The notes under the pieces are model-generated. The model saw only the letters and a list, made by a program, of their open reading frames with translations, was not told the origin of the DNA and did not search any database. Positions 51,649-59,649 of a stretch of DNA of 64,000 nt are shown in pieces. How positions within the stretch are numbered: the first letter of the stretch is position 1; each line of letters begins with the position of its first letter. The DNA comes from CAZSDU01 sp964429135. GTDB lineage: Bacteria > Bacteroidota > Bacteroidia > Bacteroidales > FEN-979. The translations under genes and the position numbers were made by a program. The stretch lies in the NCBI GenBank assembly GCA_964429135.1, contig CAYSAU010000013.1, positions 36,312 to 100,311 on the forward strand, written 5' to 3'.

Positions 51649-52575
51649 ATGAACCGTCGGACTTTTTTTAAACAGGGAATTTATGCAGGTCTTGCTGCCG
51701 GGGCGGCTATTTCGTTAGGAAAAAGCAAGAACCTTTTTGCTCAACCCCCGTTTTCTGTCTCAGGGGAATATGATTTGGTGGCAGTAAGGGGAGGAGAGCC
51801 CGTGGCCATGTTTGACAGGGCCATAGAATCTCTGGGTGGCATGAAAGCTTTTGTGAAAAAAGGTCAAACGGTGATTGTAAAACCCAATATCGGCTGGGAT
51901 GTTAGTCCGGAAAGGGCAGGAAATACGAATCCGATGCTGGTCAGGCGAATTATTGAGCAATGTTTTGGAGCCGGAGCCAAAGAAGTATACGTGTTCGATA
52001 ACACCTGCGATAACTGGAAAAAATGCTATGAAAACAGCGGCATAGAGAAAGCTGTTAAAGATGCCGGGGGAAAGATTGTTCCCGGGAATTCAGAAAGCAA
52101 TTACCAGGAAGTTGAGCTCAAAGGAGGGAAAAAGCTGACCAAAGCCAAGGTACACGAATTAATCCTGAGCAGTGATGTGTTCCTTAATGTTCCTATCCTG
52201 AAAAGCCACAGCAGCACTCAACTGACGATTTCCATGAAAAATCATATGGGTATCGTGTGGGACAGGGGGTATTGGCACCGTAATGATCTTCATCAGTGCA
52301 TTGTTGATTTTTCGGCTTTCCGTAAGCCCGATCTGAACATTGTTGATGGGTATCGGGTTATGATGAAGCGTGGTCCACGTGGTGTATCGGTGGAAGATGT
52401 AGAAATTAAGAAAGCTTTGATTATTTCAAAAGATATTGTAGCGGCCGATGCCGCTTCTGCCAAGGTTTTCGGATTGGAACCCGCCAATATACCTTACATC
52501 AGAATGGCGGATCAGGCCGGCCTGGGGATCATGGATCTTTCGAAACTCAACATCAACCGCATCAAGATGTCGTAA
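51649..52575 (+). CDS. DUF362 protein with Tat signal
   Basis: 308 residues. The N-terminus MNRRTFFKQGIYAGLAAGAA is a twin-arginine signal (RRTFFK), so a folded, cofactor-bearing protein is exported. The DUF362 domain follows, with PNIGWDVSPERAGNTNPMLV, VFDNTCDNWKKCYENSG, LNVPILKSHSSTQLTISMKNHMG and IVDGYRVMMKRGPRGVSVEDV. DUF362 proteins often occur beside iron-sulfur membrane proteins. The next gene, a polyferredoxin, begins 1 bp after this stop, so they are surely co-transcribed and may form a complex. No own [4Fe-4S] CxxC block is present in this copy. Confidence 0.88.
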   Translation: MNRRTFFKQGIYAGLAAGAAISLGKSKNLFAQPPFSVSGEYDLVAVRGGEPVAMFDRAIESLGGMKAFVKKGQTVIVKPNIGWDVSPERAGNTNPMLVRRIIEQCFGAGAKEVYVFDNTCDNWKKCYENSGIEKAVKDAGGKIVPGNSESNYQEVELKGGKKLTKAKVHELILSSDVFLNVPILKSHSSTQLTISMKNHMGIVWDRGYWHRNDLHQCIVDFSAFRKPDLNIVDGYRVMMKRGPRGVSVEDVEIKKALIISKDIVAADAASAKVFGLEPANIPYIRMADQAGLGIMDLSKLNINRIKMS

Positions 52576-52576
52576 G

Positions 52577-54199
52577 ATGCTTTTAAAAATACTTAAACCC
52601 TTACGGGTAATTGTTTCACTTGTTTTTTTCCTCCTGACCCTTTTTATTTTTATTGATTTTGCTGCCATTTTCTCAGTGAAAATGATCAATGCCCTGCTTT
52701 ATTTGCAGTTTTTCCCCTCTCTGTTGAAATTCATCGATGTTTTGTCCCTGGGTGCTGCGGGCTTTTTGGTTGTTTTGTTACTAACCTTTTTTTTTGGAAG
52801 AATTTATTGTTCCACGGTTTGTCCTTTGGGTACGATTCAAGATATGGTTATTGGACTCAAAACACGCCTAAACCACAAAAAAAAATTGAGGTACAAGAAG
52901 CCCAAACCAATTTTGCAATTTACCATCCTGGGAGTGTTGATAGCCGTTTTATTCATTTTTCACAGTATCTTATTGATCAACTTACTTGATCCTTTCAGTT
53001 TAGCGGGAAAAATTTTCAACCATTTGTTACGTCCCCTTTATCTGATGGGTAACAACCTTCTCGCCAGCGGCTTTCAGTCCATGAATAATTATTTATTCTA
53101 TTCTGTTCCCGTAAAAATCATCTCCCTGGCTTCTTTTATCTTTTCGACCCTTGTTTTCATAATCATTATTTTCCTAGCCATTTACCGTGAACGCTGGTAT
53201 TGTAATGCCATTTGTCCGCTGGGCGGAATATTGCGGCTTGTATCAAAATACGCCCTCTTTAAAATTCAGATACACAAAGATGAATGCACCCTTTGTGGTT
53301 CCTGTGTAAAAGTTTGTAAAGCCGGCTGTATTGATATTATCCATAAGAATATTGATTTTGAGTGCTGTGTGGGTTGTTTTAATTGCATTGGAGCCTGTCC
53401 GCAGGGTGGAATTAGCTATAGTATGTCAGAATGTATAAAGGCAAGAATGCAAGAATGCACAAAGGTTAATCAACAATCATCTGTCGCCTATCGCTCATCG
53501 CCTATTACAGATTCCGAATCTCGCAGAAACTTTCTCAAAACATCCTTAATAGGCGCCGCGGGGGTTTCCGGGTTTTTATCGGCTAAAGAGGCAATCGCTT
53601 CCGGGGAAAGGATAGAAAGCGTTTATCCCGTGATGCCCCCGGGTTCGCAAAGTTACTGGCATTATACGGCGAATTGCACCGCCTGTCATTTATGTGTAAG
53701 CATTTGTCCAACTCATGTTTTGCAGCCCAGTTTGTTTGAATTTGGATTAAGTGGGATTTTTCAGCCCAAGATGGATTTTACTACCAGTTATTGCAATTTC
53801 GACTGTGTGCGCTGTGGGGAGGTTTGTCCCAGTTCGGCAATTTTTCCACAGAAAAAAGAAGACAAGCAGCGGATCCAGATTGGCGTTTCGGTTTTCGTCA
53901 AAAACATTTGCGTGGTGGTGGAGAAAAAAACCGCCTGTGGCGCCTGTTCGGAACATTGTCCAACGAAAGCTGTGGAGATGGTTCCCTATCTGGATACCCT
54001 GAAAATTCCCAAAGTTGATGCCAGGATATGTATAGGTTGTGGCGCTTGCGAGCATGTCTGCCCGACAAAACCACAGAAAGCCATTTTTGTCGAAAGTAAT
54101 TTGTATCATCACATTACCCCTAAACCGCGTAAGAAGGTGGAAGAATCAAAGCCTTTGCCGGGACAGGAGAAGAAAGCGGAGGAGGATTTTCCGTTTTAG
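52577..54199 (+). CDS. Membrane polyferredoxin fusion (NapH-like plus NapG-like halves)
   Basis: The ATG at 52577 (MLLKILKPLRVIVS) is chosen because upstream codons overlap the DUF362 gene. 540 residues. The first 220 residues carry four to five membrane helices with CxxxCP boxes YCSTVCPLG and WYCNAICPLGG, as in NapH. Two [4Fe-4S] ferredoxin blocks follow (CTLCGSCVKVCKAGC and CCVGCFNCIGACPQG). A linker built of short repeats leads to SRRNFLKTSLIGAAG (R316/R317), an internal twin-arginine-like segment. Four more cysteine clusters complete the C-terminal half (CTACHLCVSICP, CVRCGEVCP, CGACSEHCP, CIGCGACEHVCP). It reads as a fused quinol-linked electron-transfer protein. Confidence 0.88.
   Translation: MLLKILKPLRVIVSLVFFLLTLFIFIDFAAIFSVKMINALLYLQFFPSLLKFIDVLSLGAAGFLVVLLLTFFFGRIYCSTVCPLGTIQDMVIGLKTRLNHKKKLRYKKPKPILQFTILGVLIAVLFIFHSILLINLLDPFSLAGKIFNHLLRPLYLMGNNLLASGFQSMNNYLFYSVPVKIISLASFIFSTLVFIIIIFLAIYRERWYCNAICPLGGILRLVSKYALFKIQIHKDECTLCGSCVKVCKAGCIDIIHKNIDFECCVGCFNCIGACPQGGISYSMSECIKARMQECTKVNQQSSVAYRSSPITDSESRRNFLKTSLIGAAGVSGFLSAKEAIASGERIESVYPVMPPGSQSYWHYTANCTACHLCVSICPTHVLQPSLFEFGLSGIFQPKMDFTTSYCNFDCVRCGEVCPSSAIFPQKKEDKQRIQIGVSVFVKNICVVVEKKTACGACSEHCPTKAVEMVPYLDTLKIPKVDARICIGCGACEHVCPTKPQKAIFVESNLYHHITPKPRKKVEESKPLPGQEKKAEEDFPF
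53441..53464 (+). repeat. Octamer repeat GCAAGAAT in the polyferredoxin linker
   Basis: Two exact 8-bp units (53441-53448, 53449-53456) and one degenerate unit (GCACAAAG) lie in frame in the linker between the two ferredoxin halves. Confidence 0.6.
53485..53505 (+). repeat. Heptamer repeat GCCTATC (3 units) in the polyferredoxin linker
   Basis: GCCTATC, GCTCATC, GCCTATT in tandem, just before the internal twin-arginine segment. The same heptamer forms an array in the PHP gene at 59434-59468. Confidence 0.65.
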
Positions 54200-54223
54200 A
54201 TTTTTTTTCATATCCAAAATATC

Positions 54224-54231
54224 TATCTTTG
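54224..54231 (+). promoter_or_regulatory. -7 box (TATCTTTG) for the SBBP-repeat gene
   Basis: Perfect TAnnTTTG 21 bases before the ATG at 54253; a TTG start proposed within it would be part of the promoter. Confidence 0.6.
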
Positions 54232-54252
54232 ATAGGTATTTATTATCCTAAA

Positions 54253-57200
54253 ATGATGAAAATCTATTCTTTCCTGAAACAGGTTCTTGTATTCGTAATT
54301 ACAGTTCCTTTGTTTTTAAATGAAGTGGCCGCTCAACCATCTTCCCCCCCGCGATTTTTAGAAAACAAAGGCCAGATCCTTGATCAGGACTTGAAACCCA
54401 ATTCCGCTGTAAAATATCTTATGCCTGGACCGGGAAAAAACGTGCAATTGCTCAGTACGGGTTTCAGTATCGATGAATATGTGATCCGGAACAACACGTT
54501 TAACAAAACCGGGATCTTATTGTCGGCGGAGTTCCATTTTCAGCGTTCTGACATTGAATTTACCGGGATAAATCCAAATTGCGAAATAATCCCGGAAGAT
54601 CCTTCGGCAGATTATCTGAATTATTATAACACGGGAAACGGTGAAAGGGGGATAACTCACGTCAGGGGATATGGCAGCATACGGTATAAAGATTTTTATC
54701 ACGGAATTGACCTGATTTTCCTTGCAGATAATTATAACGCTTTCTCCTTTCATTTTGTTTTTAAACCGGGTTCTGAAAAAGAAATCATCAAAGTCAGGAT
54801 AAACAATATTGAAGAAACGCTTGAAACCTTGTATGCAATGAGTTCTTATAGGGATATTTCACAAGGATCCCGAACAGAGGTCGGTACCTTTGATGAATTA
54901 TTATCCAATCCTGAAAGGGTCTGGGGTACCTACTATGGTGGTAGCAATACAGAATATTGTTTGTCCAACGCTATCGATCAGAATGGTAATATATTTCTTG
55001 GCGGTAGTACTTTTTCTGTTAACAACATTGCCACCTCAGGTTCCCACCAATCCACCCTGGCCGGGAGCCTGGATGTTTACCTGGCAAAATTCGATTCCGA
55101 TGGAACCCGGCTATGGGGGACTTACTATGGAGGTGCATCATTTGATCACGGGGGAATACTTCTGACAGATTTTATCGGGAACATATACATTCATGGGGAA
55201 ACAGAATCAACCAGTGGGATAGCAACATCAGGAGCTCATCAAGCGGTTTTAGGGGGAGGAGCTGATTGTTTTCTGGCCAAATTCACTACCGATGGTTTAA
55301 GGTTGTGGGGAACCTATTACGGGGGAAGCAGCGACGAGGAATTCGGATCCATTGCCCTGTCGCCAGATGGCAGAATTGCCATGGCTGGCCGAAGTAATTC
55401 CACTAACAATATTTCCAGTTCAGGGGCTTACCAAGTTGTGCCTGGAGGAGGTCAGGATAGTTTTCTCGCGGTATTTAATTCCGACGGGGTAAGACAATGG
55501 GGAACTTATTATGGCGGTAGTGCGGGTGAGGACACGCAAAGCTGTTCTTTCGACCTAAATGGCAATGTTTTTCTTTCCGGCATGACCGAATCAATCTCGA
55601 ATATTTCAACTCCCGGATCCCATCAATCTATTTATGGAGGAGGGCAGGACGCCTTTCTGGTTAAATTCAATTCCCAGGGAAATCGGCAATGGGGAACCTA
55701 TTATGGAGGAGGAAATTATGAAAAAGCATGGTGTTGTACGACTGATCTGGAAGGAAATATTTTTCTCAGCGGAGCTTCTTTATCCCAAAATAATATTTCT
55801 ACCCCGGGGGCCTACCAGGAAGAAAACCATGGTTCGTTTGATAGTTTCTTGGTGAAATTCACAACGAATGGGAACAGGGAATGGGGCACTTATCAGGGAG
55901 GAAGCGATGTTGATGAAGGAATGGGCCTTACTATTGATATGGCAGGCAACATTTTTCTTGCAGGGACAGCTTTTTCAGCAGATTTTCCTGTTACAAGCAA
56001 TGCTTTTCAAACTGTTTATGGAGGCAATGTTGATGCCTTTCTTTCCCGCTTTAATCCTTACGGTCAGTTAACATGGAGTACTTATTATGGCGGTGGTGGC
56101 GTAGACGCTGGTTGGAATTGTAAAATTGACACGGCCTGGCATATTTATTTTTGCGGACAAACCGAGTCGACGAATAATATATCTACACCCGGATCTCACC
56201 AATCTCTTATCGGTGGATTAAACGATGGTTTTCTGGTGAAGTTCAGGGACTGCCAGTCTCCGCTTATCATAAACAATCCGGCCGACACCCTCTTATGTGA
56301 AGGCGATATTGCCCTGTTTCAGGTTGGAGCCCTTGGTACTTCCCTGGCTTATCAATGGCAGGAAGATGCGGGAAGCGGATACAACGATCTTACCAACACC
56401 GGAATATATGAAGGCGTAAATTCTGCCCAACTTCATATCAACGGTATAATGTCGGGAATGAATGGTTACACTTTTCGATGTGTTATCAGTGGCAATTGTT
56501 CGCCGGAGGCAATCAGCGAATCTGCAGTGCTGGAAGTAATCCCCCAGCCTGTGCCGTCCATTTCCGGCCCTTCGGCTGCGTGTTTGGCATCTTCCGGAAA
56601 TCAGTACACTACCGAGACGGGGATGGCTAATTATTTCTGGGAAGTTTCCAGCGGAGGACAAATCGTTTCGGGAGAAGGAACTTCTTCTATCAACGTAACC
56701 TGGAATGCCGATGGGGTTCAGACGGTATATGTAGGTTATACGGGCCTTTCGGGATGCAATACTGTAATTCCTTCCAGTTATGATGTTACCGTTTACCCCT
56801 CACCCCCGTCACCGTATATTACAGCTAATGGCAATATGCTTATGAGTAATTCTCCCGATGGCAATCAATGGTACTATGAGGGGGTTCCGGTTGCAAATGC
56901 TACTGCACCAACTTATTTTGCAACTCAAACGGGCTGGTACTGGGATGTGGTAACCCTTAATGGATGCCCCTCTGACACTTCAAATAACCTTTACGTTCTG
57001 GTAATGGGATTAAGTGGTCAGGAGGTAACCTTATTTTCGGTCTATCCCTCACCCTCCGATGGGATTTTCTATATTGCATTTTCCTGTCCGGAAAACCAAA
57101 CAGCTGACATTTCCGTGTTTAACATCCTGGGAAACAAAATTATTGATTACCCTAAACGGAAAGGCCCTTTAACATTTAAAGTCGATATAAGCAATGAACC

Positions 57201-57270
57201 GGCCGGGGTTTATTTAGTGGTTTTCCGTCATAAGGAGGCCTGTATGGTTAAAAAAATTTTGGTAAAATAA
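54253..57270 (+). CDS. SBBP-repeat beta-propeller protein with T9SS sorting domain
   Basis: 1005 residues with a signal peptide (KIYSFLKQVLVFVITVPLFLNEVAAQ region). A leading domain of about 200 residues starts FLENKGQILDQDLKPNSAVKYLM, which often precedes SBBP repeats. Eight or so repeats follow with the core WGTYYGGSxxE...D.NGNIFLxGxTxSxNNIxTxGxHQ and a tail FLVKFxxxGxRQWGTYYGG, forming a propeller. Then come an Ig-like and a PKD-like domain and a type A sorting tail (VYPSPSDGIFYIAF to VKKILVK). It is therefore exported by T9SS and displayed or released. Its role is unknown; enzymes or adhesins of this form are common in the phylum. Confidence 0.88.
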   Translation: MMKIYSFLKQVLVFVITVPLFLNEVAAQPSSPPRFLENKGQILDQDLKPNSAVKYLMPGPGKNVQLLSTGFSIDEYVIRNNTFNKTGILLSAEFHFQRSDIEFTGINPNCEIIPEDPSADYLNYYNTGNGERGITHVRGYGSIRYKDFYHGIDLIFLADNYNAFSFHFVFKPGSEKEIIKVRINNIEETLETLYAMSSYRDISQGSRTEVGTFDELLSNPERVWGTYYGGSNTEYCLSNAIDQNGNIFLGGSTFSVNNIATSGSHQSTLAGSLDVYLAKFDSDGTRLWGTYYGGASFDHGGILLTDFIGNIYIHGETESTSGIATSGAHQAVLGGGADCFLAKFTTDGLRLWGTYYGGSSDEEFGSIALSPDGRIAMAGRSNSTNNISSSGAYQVVPGGGQDSFLAVFNSDGVRQWGTYYGGSAGEDTQSCSFDLNGNVFLSGMTESISNISTPGSHQSIYGGGQDAFLVKFNSQGNRQWGTYYGGGNYEKAWCCTTDLEGNIFLSGASLSQNNISTPGAYQEENHGSFDSFLVKFTTNGNREWGTYQGGSDVDEGMGLTIDMAGNIFLAGTAFSADFPVTSNAFQTVYGGNVDAFLSRFNPYGQLTWSTYYGGGGVDAGWNCKIDTAWHIYFCGQTESTNNISTPGSHQSLIGGLNDGFLVKFRDCQSPLIINNPADTLLCEGDIALFQVGALGTSLAYQWQEDAGSGYNDLTNTGIYEGVNSAQLHINGIMSGMNGYTFRCVISGNCSPEAISESAVLEVIPQPVPSISGPSAACLASSGNQYTTETGMANYFWEVSSGGQIVSGEGTSSINVTWNADGVQTVYVGYTGLSGCNTVIPSSYDVTVYPSPPSPYITANGNMLMSNSPDGNQWYYEGVPVANATAPTYFATQTGWYWDVVTLNGCPSDTSNNLYVLVMGLSGQEVTLFSVYPSPSDGIFYIAFSCPENQTADISVFNILGNKIIDYPKRKGPLTFKVDISNEPAGVYLVVFRHKEACMVKKILVK

Positions 57271-57598
57271 AAAACGCCAGGGAATTTTTCCAAGGTCGGT
57301 TCTGTTAAAGACATAAGGAAATTCCTGCTAGTGGACAACGTGTCCCGTTTTCCCGATAAGATTAATATAAACTGTTTCCAGATGATCCGGCAAAGCTTCC
57401 GGGATGGGAAAATCATTAGGAAGCCATAACGCTTATGGATTGTTTTGCCATCATTGTACTTCCGGGGAATAAAATTTTTCTGGAGTTATATTATTAGTTG
57501 CAGATCTTTTTGGGTTTTATGATTTTGAATAATTATTTTCATATTTTTATTGGTTCAATCTGATAGAAAGCCATTGTTATTCATTTAAAATCAAGAAC
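57271..57598. other. Intergenic region, possible gene remnant
   Basis: The 328 bases have no intact gene. On the minus strand a 34-codon stretch around 57350-57430, containing FPIPEALPDHLETVYINLIG and ending at a stop, looks protein-like, so it may be the end of a decayed gene. No start or recognisable family is seen. No terminator or repeat was identified, and no clear -7 box for aqpZ. Confidence 0.35.
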
Positions 57599-58294
57599 AT
57601 GAAAAAGTATGCAGCAGAATTTATCGGAACCTTCAGCTTGGTCCTGTTTGGCTGCGGTTCTGCAGTGATTTCAGGGATTTCTGGAGCAGGCCCCAGCGGA
57701 ATAGGACTTTTAGGTATTTCCATTGCTTTTGGATTTGCGGTTGTTGCCATGGCTTATGCCATCGGCGGAATTTCGGGTTGTCATATTAATCCGGCAGTAA
57801 CGATCGGTGTGCTCGTTGCCGGGAAAATGGAAGTGAAAGATGCGATTGGTTATATTATTGCGCAGTGTTTAGGGGCAATTCTTGGTGCCGGAATTCTTTA
57901 CCTTATTGTTTCAGGCCGTCCGGATTTCACCATGGGAGAATGGGCCTTGGGTTCCAATGGCTGGGGTGAAGGCTACCTGGGCGGATATAACACCCCGAGT
58001 GCTTTCATCATCGAAGCGGTAATGACCTTCTTGTTTATTTTTGTCATCCTGGGGACCACTTCAAAATTTGGTAACGGAGCCATGGCCGGCCTGGCTATTG
58101 GGGTTACCCTGATGTTGATCCACTTGGTGACCATCCCTGTCACGGGAACTTCCGTAAATCCCGCCCGTAGTCTTGGTCCAGCTATTTTTGCCGGGGGCAA
58201 AGCCATCGCTCAGCTCTGGCTATTTTTCGTTGCTCCGATTGCCGGCGCAATCCTCGCAGCTATTGTTTGGAAGTTTGGTTTTGACAAAGAATAA
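57599..58294 (+). CDS. aqpZ: Aquaporin Z
   Basis: The 231-residue protein has six membrane helices and two half-helices with the NPA motifs HINPAVTIG (about residue 66) and SVNPARSLGPAI (about residue 188). The selectivity-filter neighbourhood (F/H/R of water channels) fits AqpZ; the Arg follows the second NPA. The N-terminus MKKYAAEFIGTFSLVLFGCGSAV is the family signature. AqpZ moves water rapidly across the inner membrane in osmotic adaptation. The gene is monocistronic. Confidence 0.95.
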   Translation: MKKYAAEFIGTFSLVLFGCGSAVISGISGAGPSGIGLLGISIAFGFAVVAMAYAIGGISGCHINPAVTIGVLVAGKMEVKDAIGYIIAQCLGAILGAGILYLIVSGRPDFTMGEWALGSNGWGEGYLGGYNTPSAFIIEAVMTFLFIFVILGTTSKFGNGAMAGLAIGVTLMLIHLVTIPVTGTSVNPARSLGPAIFAGGKAIAQLWLFFVAPIAGAILAAIVWKFGFDKE

Positions 58295-58320
58295 ACGGAG
58301 AAAAGATTTATCAGATAGCC

Positions 58321-58746
58321 CTAACGACTATAGGTCATCAGGTAATGTTCAAGTCCGGCTTCTGTAAACTGTTCACCAACTTTTTCAAAGCCGTTTCTTT
58401 CATAAAAGGAAACGGCTTTGGTTTGGGCATGGAGGTAGATAGGTTTTTCCAGGGGAACAACATCTTCCAGTACTGCCCTGAGGATGATTTCACCTATGCC
58501 CCGGTTGCGGAATTCAGGCAGTACGGCAAAGCGTTCCAGTTTTATTCCTTTCCCGGTTTCCCGCCAGCGGGCGGCAGCAATGGGTTTTTCTCCGAGGAAA
58601 AGGAGAAAATGCCTGGCTTCGTCCTCGTGATCATTTTCAAGGGCAGGATCGACCCCCTGCTCTTCGACAAATACCTTCTTACGGATATTCAAAGCCTGAC
58701 TCGCCAGCGCTTTGTCTTCAGATGTAAATTTTATAACTTTAAACAT
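58321..58746 (-). CDS. GNAT family N-acetyltransferase
   Basis: The 141 residues show the GNAT core: IRKKVFVEEQGVDPALENDHEDEARHF at the start of the fold, the acetyl-CoA pyrophosphate loop ERFAVLPEFRNRGIGEIIL (motif A, RxxGxG/A) and the tail HAQTKAVSFYERNGFEKVGEQF. It resembles the ElaA/YjcF subgroup, which often has FVEEQGV. The substrate is not known. The gene is next to, and in the same direction as, the PHP gene with only the palindrome between them, so it could be co-transcribed with it or follow a terminator. Confidence 0.93.
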   Translation of the reverse strand: MFKVIKFTSEDKALASQALNIRKKVFVEEQGVDPALENDHEDEARHFLLFLGEKPIAAARWRETGKGIKLERFAVLPEFRNRGIGEIILRAVLEDVVPLEKPIYLHAQTKAVSFYERNGFEKVGEQFTEAGLEHYLMTYSR

Positions 58747-58756
58747 AAATGAAGGT

Positions 58757-59647
58757 TTAGGTACCCACCCCTAGCCCCCTCCCTTCCGGAAGGGAGGGGG
58801 TTGGGGGTGGGTTCAAAGCTACCGTTTCCCAGCCCGAAGTTCTCAGCTCCATCACTTCCCTGAAACCGATGTCGTAAAGCAAGCGGGCAGTTTCTGGAAA
58901 AAGCATGGCCATTTCTGCCGGCTTATGGGCATCCGAACTGATGATGACCGGGATGTTCATCTCATGAATTTTTTTCAGGATAGAGGGGCCGGGAAAAAGC
59001 GAATCCGAGCGCTTTTTATACAGTCCGCGGGTGTTCACCTCCACGATGGTATCGTAACGTTTCACCAGCTCAAGGGTTTCATCGACAAGGGTGGTGTACC
59101 AGGGTTCATCCTCAGAAAAAAACCGGTTACGGTTATGCATTTTGATCTTGTCCAGATGACCGACGATATCCATTTTGCCGTTCGTAAGCATACTGTTGAT
59201 TTGATGCCAGTAGGCTGTCACCCCTTTACGGATATTGCCCCCAAAGAGCCTGTTCAGCCCATCATCGAAAGTGGCAGGGTCGGGACCATCGATGAACCAG
59301 AGATCCTCGCCTGAACCGTTTTTGACAAGATGTACCGAACCAATGAGATAATCGAGCGGTAAGTTTTCCCGAAAGTAAGTAAATGAATGACCCATACCGG
59401 GGATATAATCTACTTCCAATCCTAGAAAAATCCGCATATCGCCTATCGCGTATCGCGTATCGCCTATCGCATCACAATATTCCTGCATTTTTTCCGGCCT
59501 CAGGGCGAAGGTGTTCTCGAAGGGCAGAGGGGAATGGTCGGAGAAGCCCAGGCTATGCATCCCCAGCGAAAGAGCCGATTCTACGTATTTCAATGGTTCA
59601 TCCGATCCGTCGGAGAAGCGGGTATGGGTATGATAATTAGAAAACAA
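58757..59647 (-). CDS. PHP-domain phosphatase (histidinol-phosphatase-like)
   Basis: The PHP metal-binding histidines appear in NYHTHTRFSDGSDE, HSLGFSDHSPLPF, and the last segment VIISSDAHKPAEMAML. This is the HisK-type histidinol-phosphatase/PHP family, usually about 270-280 residues. The start codon is TTG at 59647, 2 bp after the upstream U32 gene. Two oddities stand out. A 35-bp heptamer array encodes the internal IGDTRYAIGDMR, and the last 17 residues (PPTPSLPEGRGLGVG) are supplied by a 50-bp palindrome. No other histidine genes are present, so the substrate is uncertain. Confidence 0.82.
   Translation of the reverse strand: MFSNYHTHTRFSDGSDEPLKYVESALSLGMHSLGFSDHSPLPFENTFALRPEKMQEYCDAIGDTRYAIGDMRIFLGLEVDYIPGMGHSFTYFRENLPLDYLIGSVHLVKNGSGEDLWFIDGPDPATFDDGLNRLFGGNIRKGVTAYWHQINSMLTNGKMDIVGHLDKIKMHNRNRFFSEDEPWYTTLVDETLELVKRYDTIVEVNTRGLYKKRSDSLFPGPSILKKIHEMNIPVIISSDAHKPAEMAMLFPETARLLYDIGFREVMELRTSGWETVALNPPPTPSLPEGRGLGVGT
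58763..58812. repeat. 50-bp GC-rich near-perfect palindrome
   Basis: Two 25-base arms (58763-58787 and 58788-58812) pair with only two mismatches, centred on CCGG. It lies in the 3' end of the PHP gene and ends 4 bp before its stop, near the acetyltransferase start. It could form a strong hairpin and resembles dispersed REP-like elements. Confidence 0.8.
59434..59468. repeat. Heptamer array GCSTATC (5 units) inside the PHP gene
   Basis: GCATATC, GCCTATC, GCGTATC, GCGTATC, GCCTATC in tandem. Because the period (7) is coprime with 3, one repeat cycle in protein is 7 residues: AIGDTRY, AIGDMRI. Confidence 0.75.
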
Positions 59648-59649
59648 TG

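Noticed and set aside
57228..57416. 62-codon minus-strand open frame after the SBBP gene
   Set aside because: It overlaps the sorting-domain end of the SBBP gene and has no start context or recognisable family; a neighbouring frame looks slightly more protein-like but is also broken.
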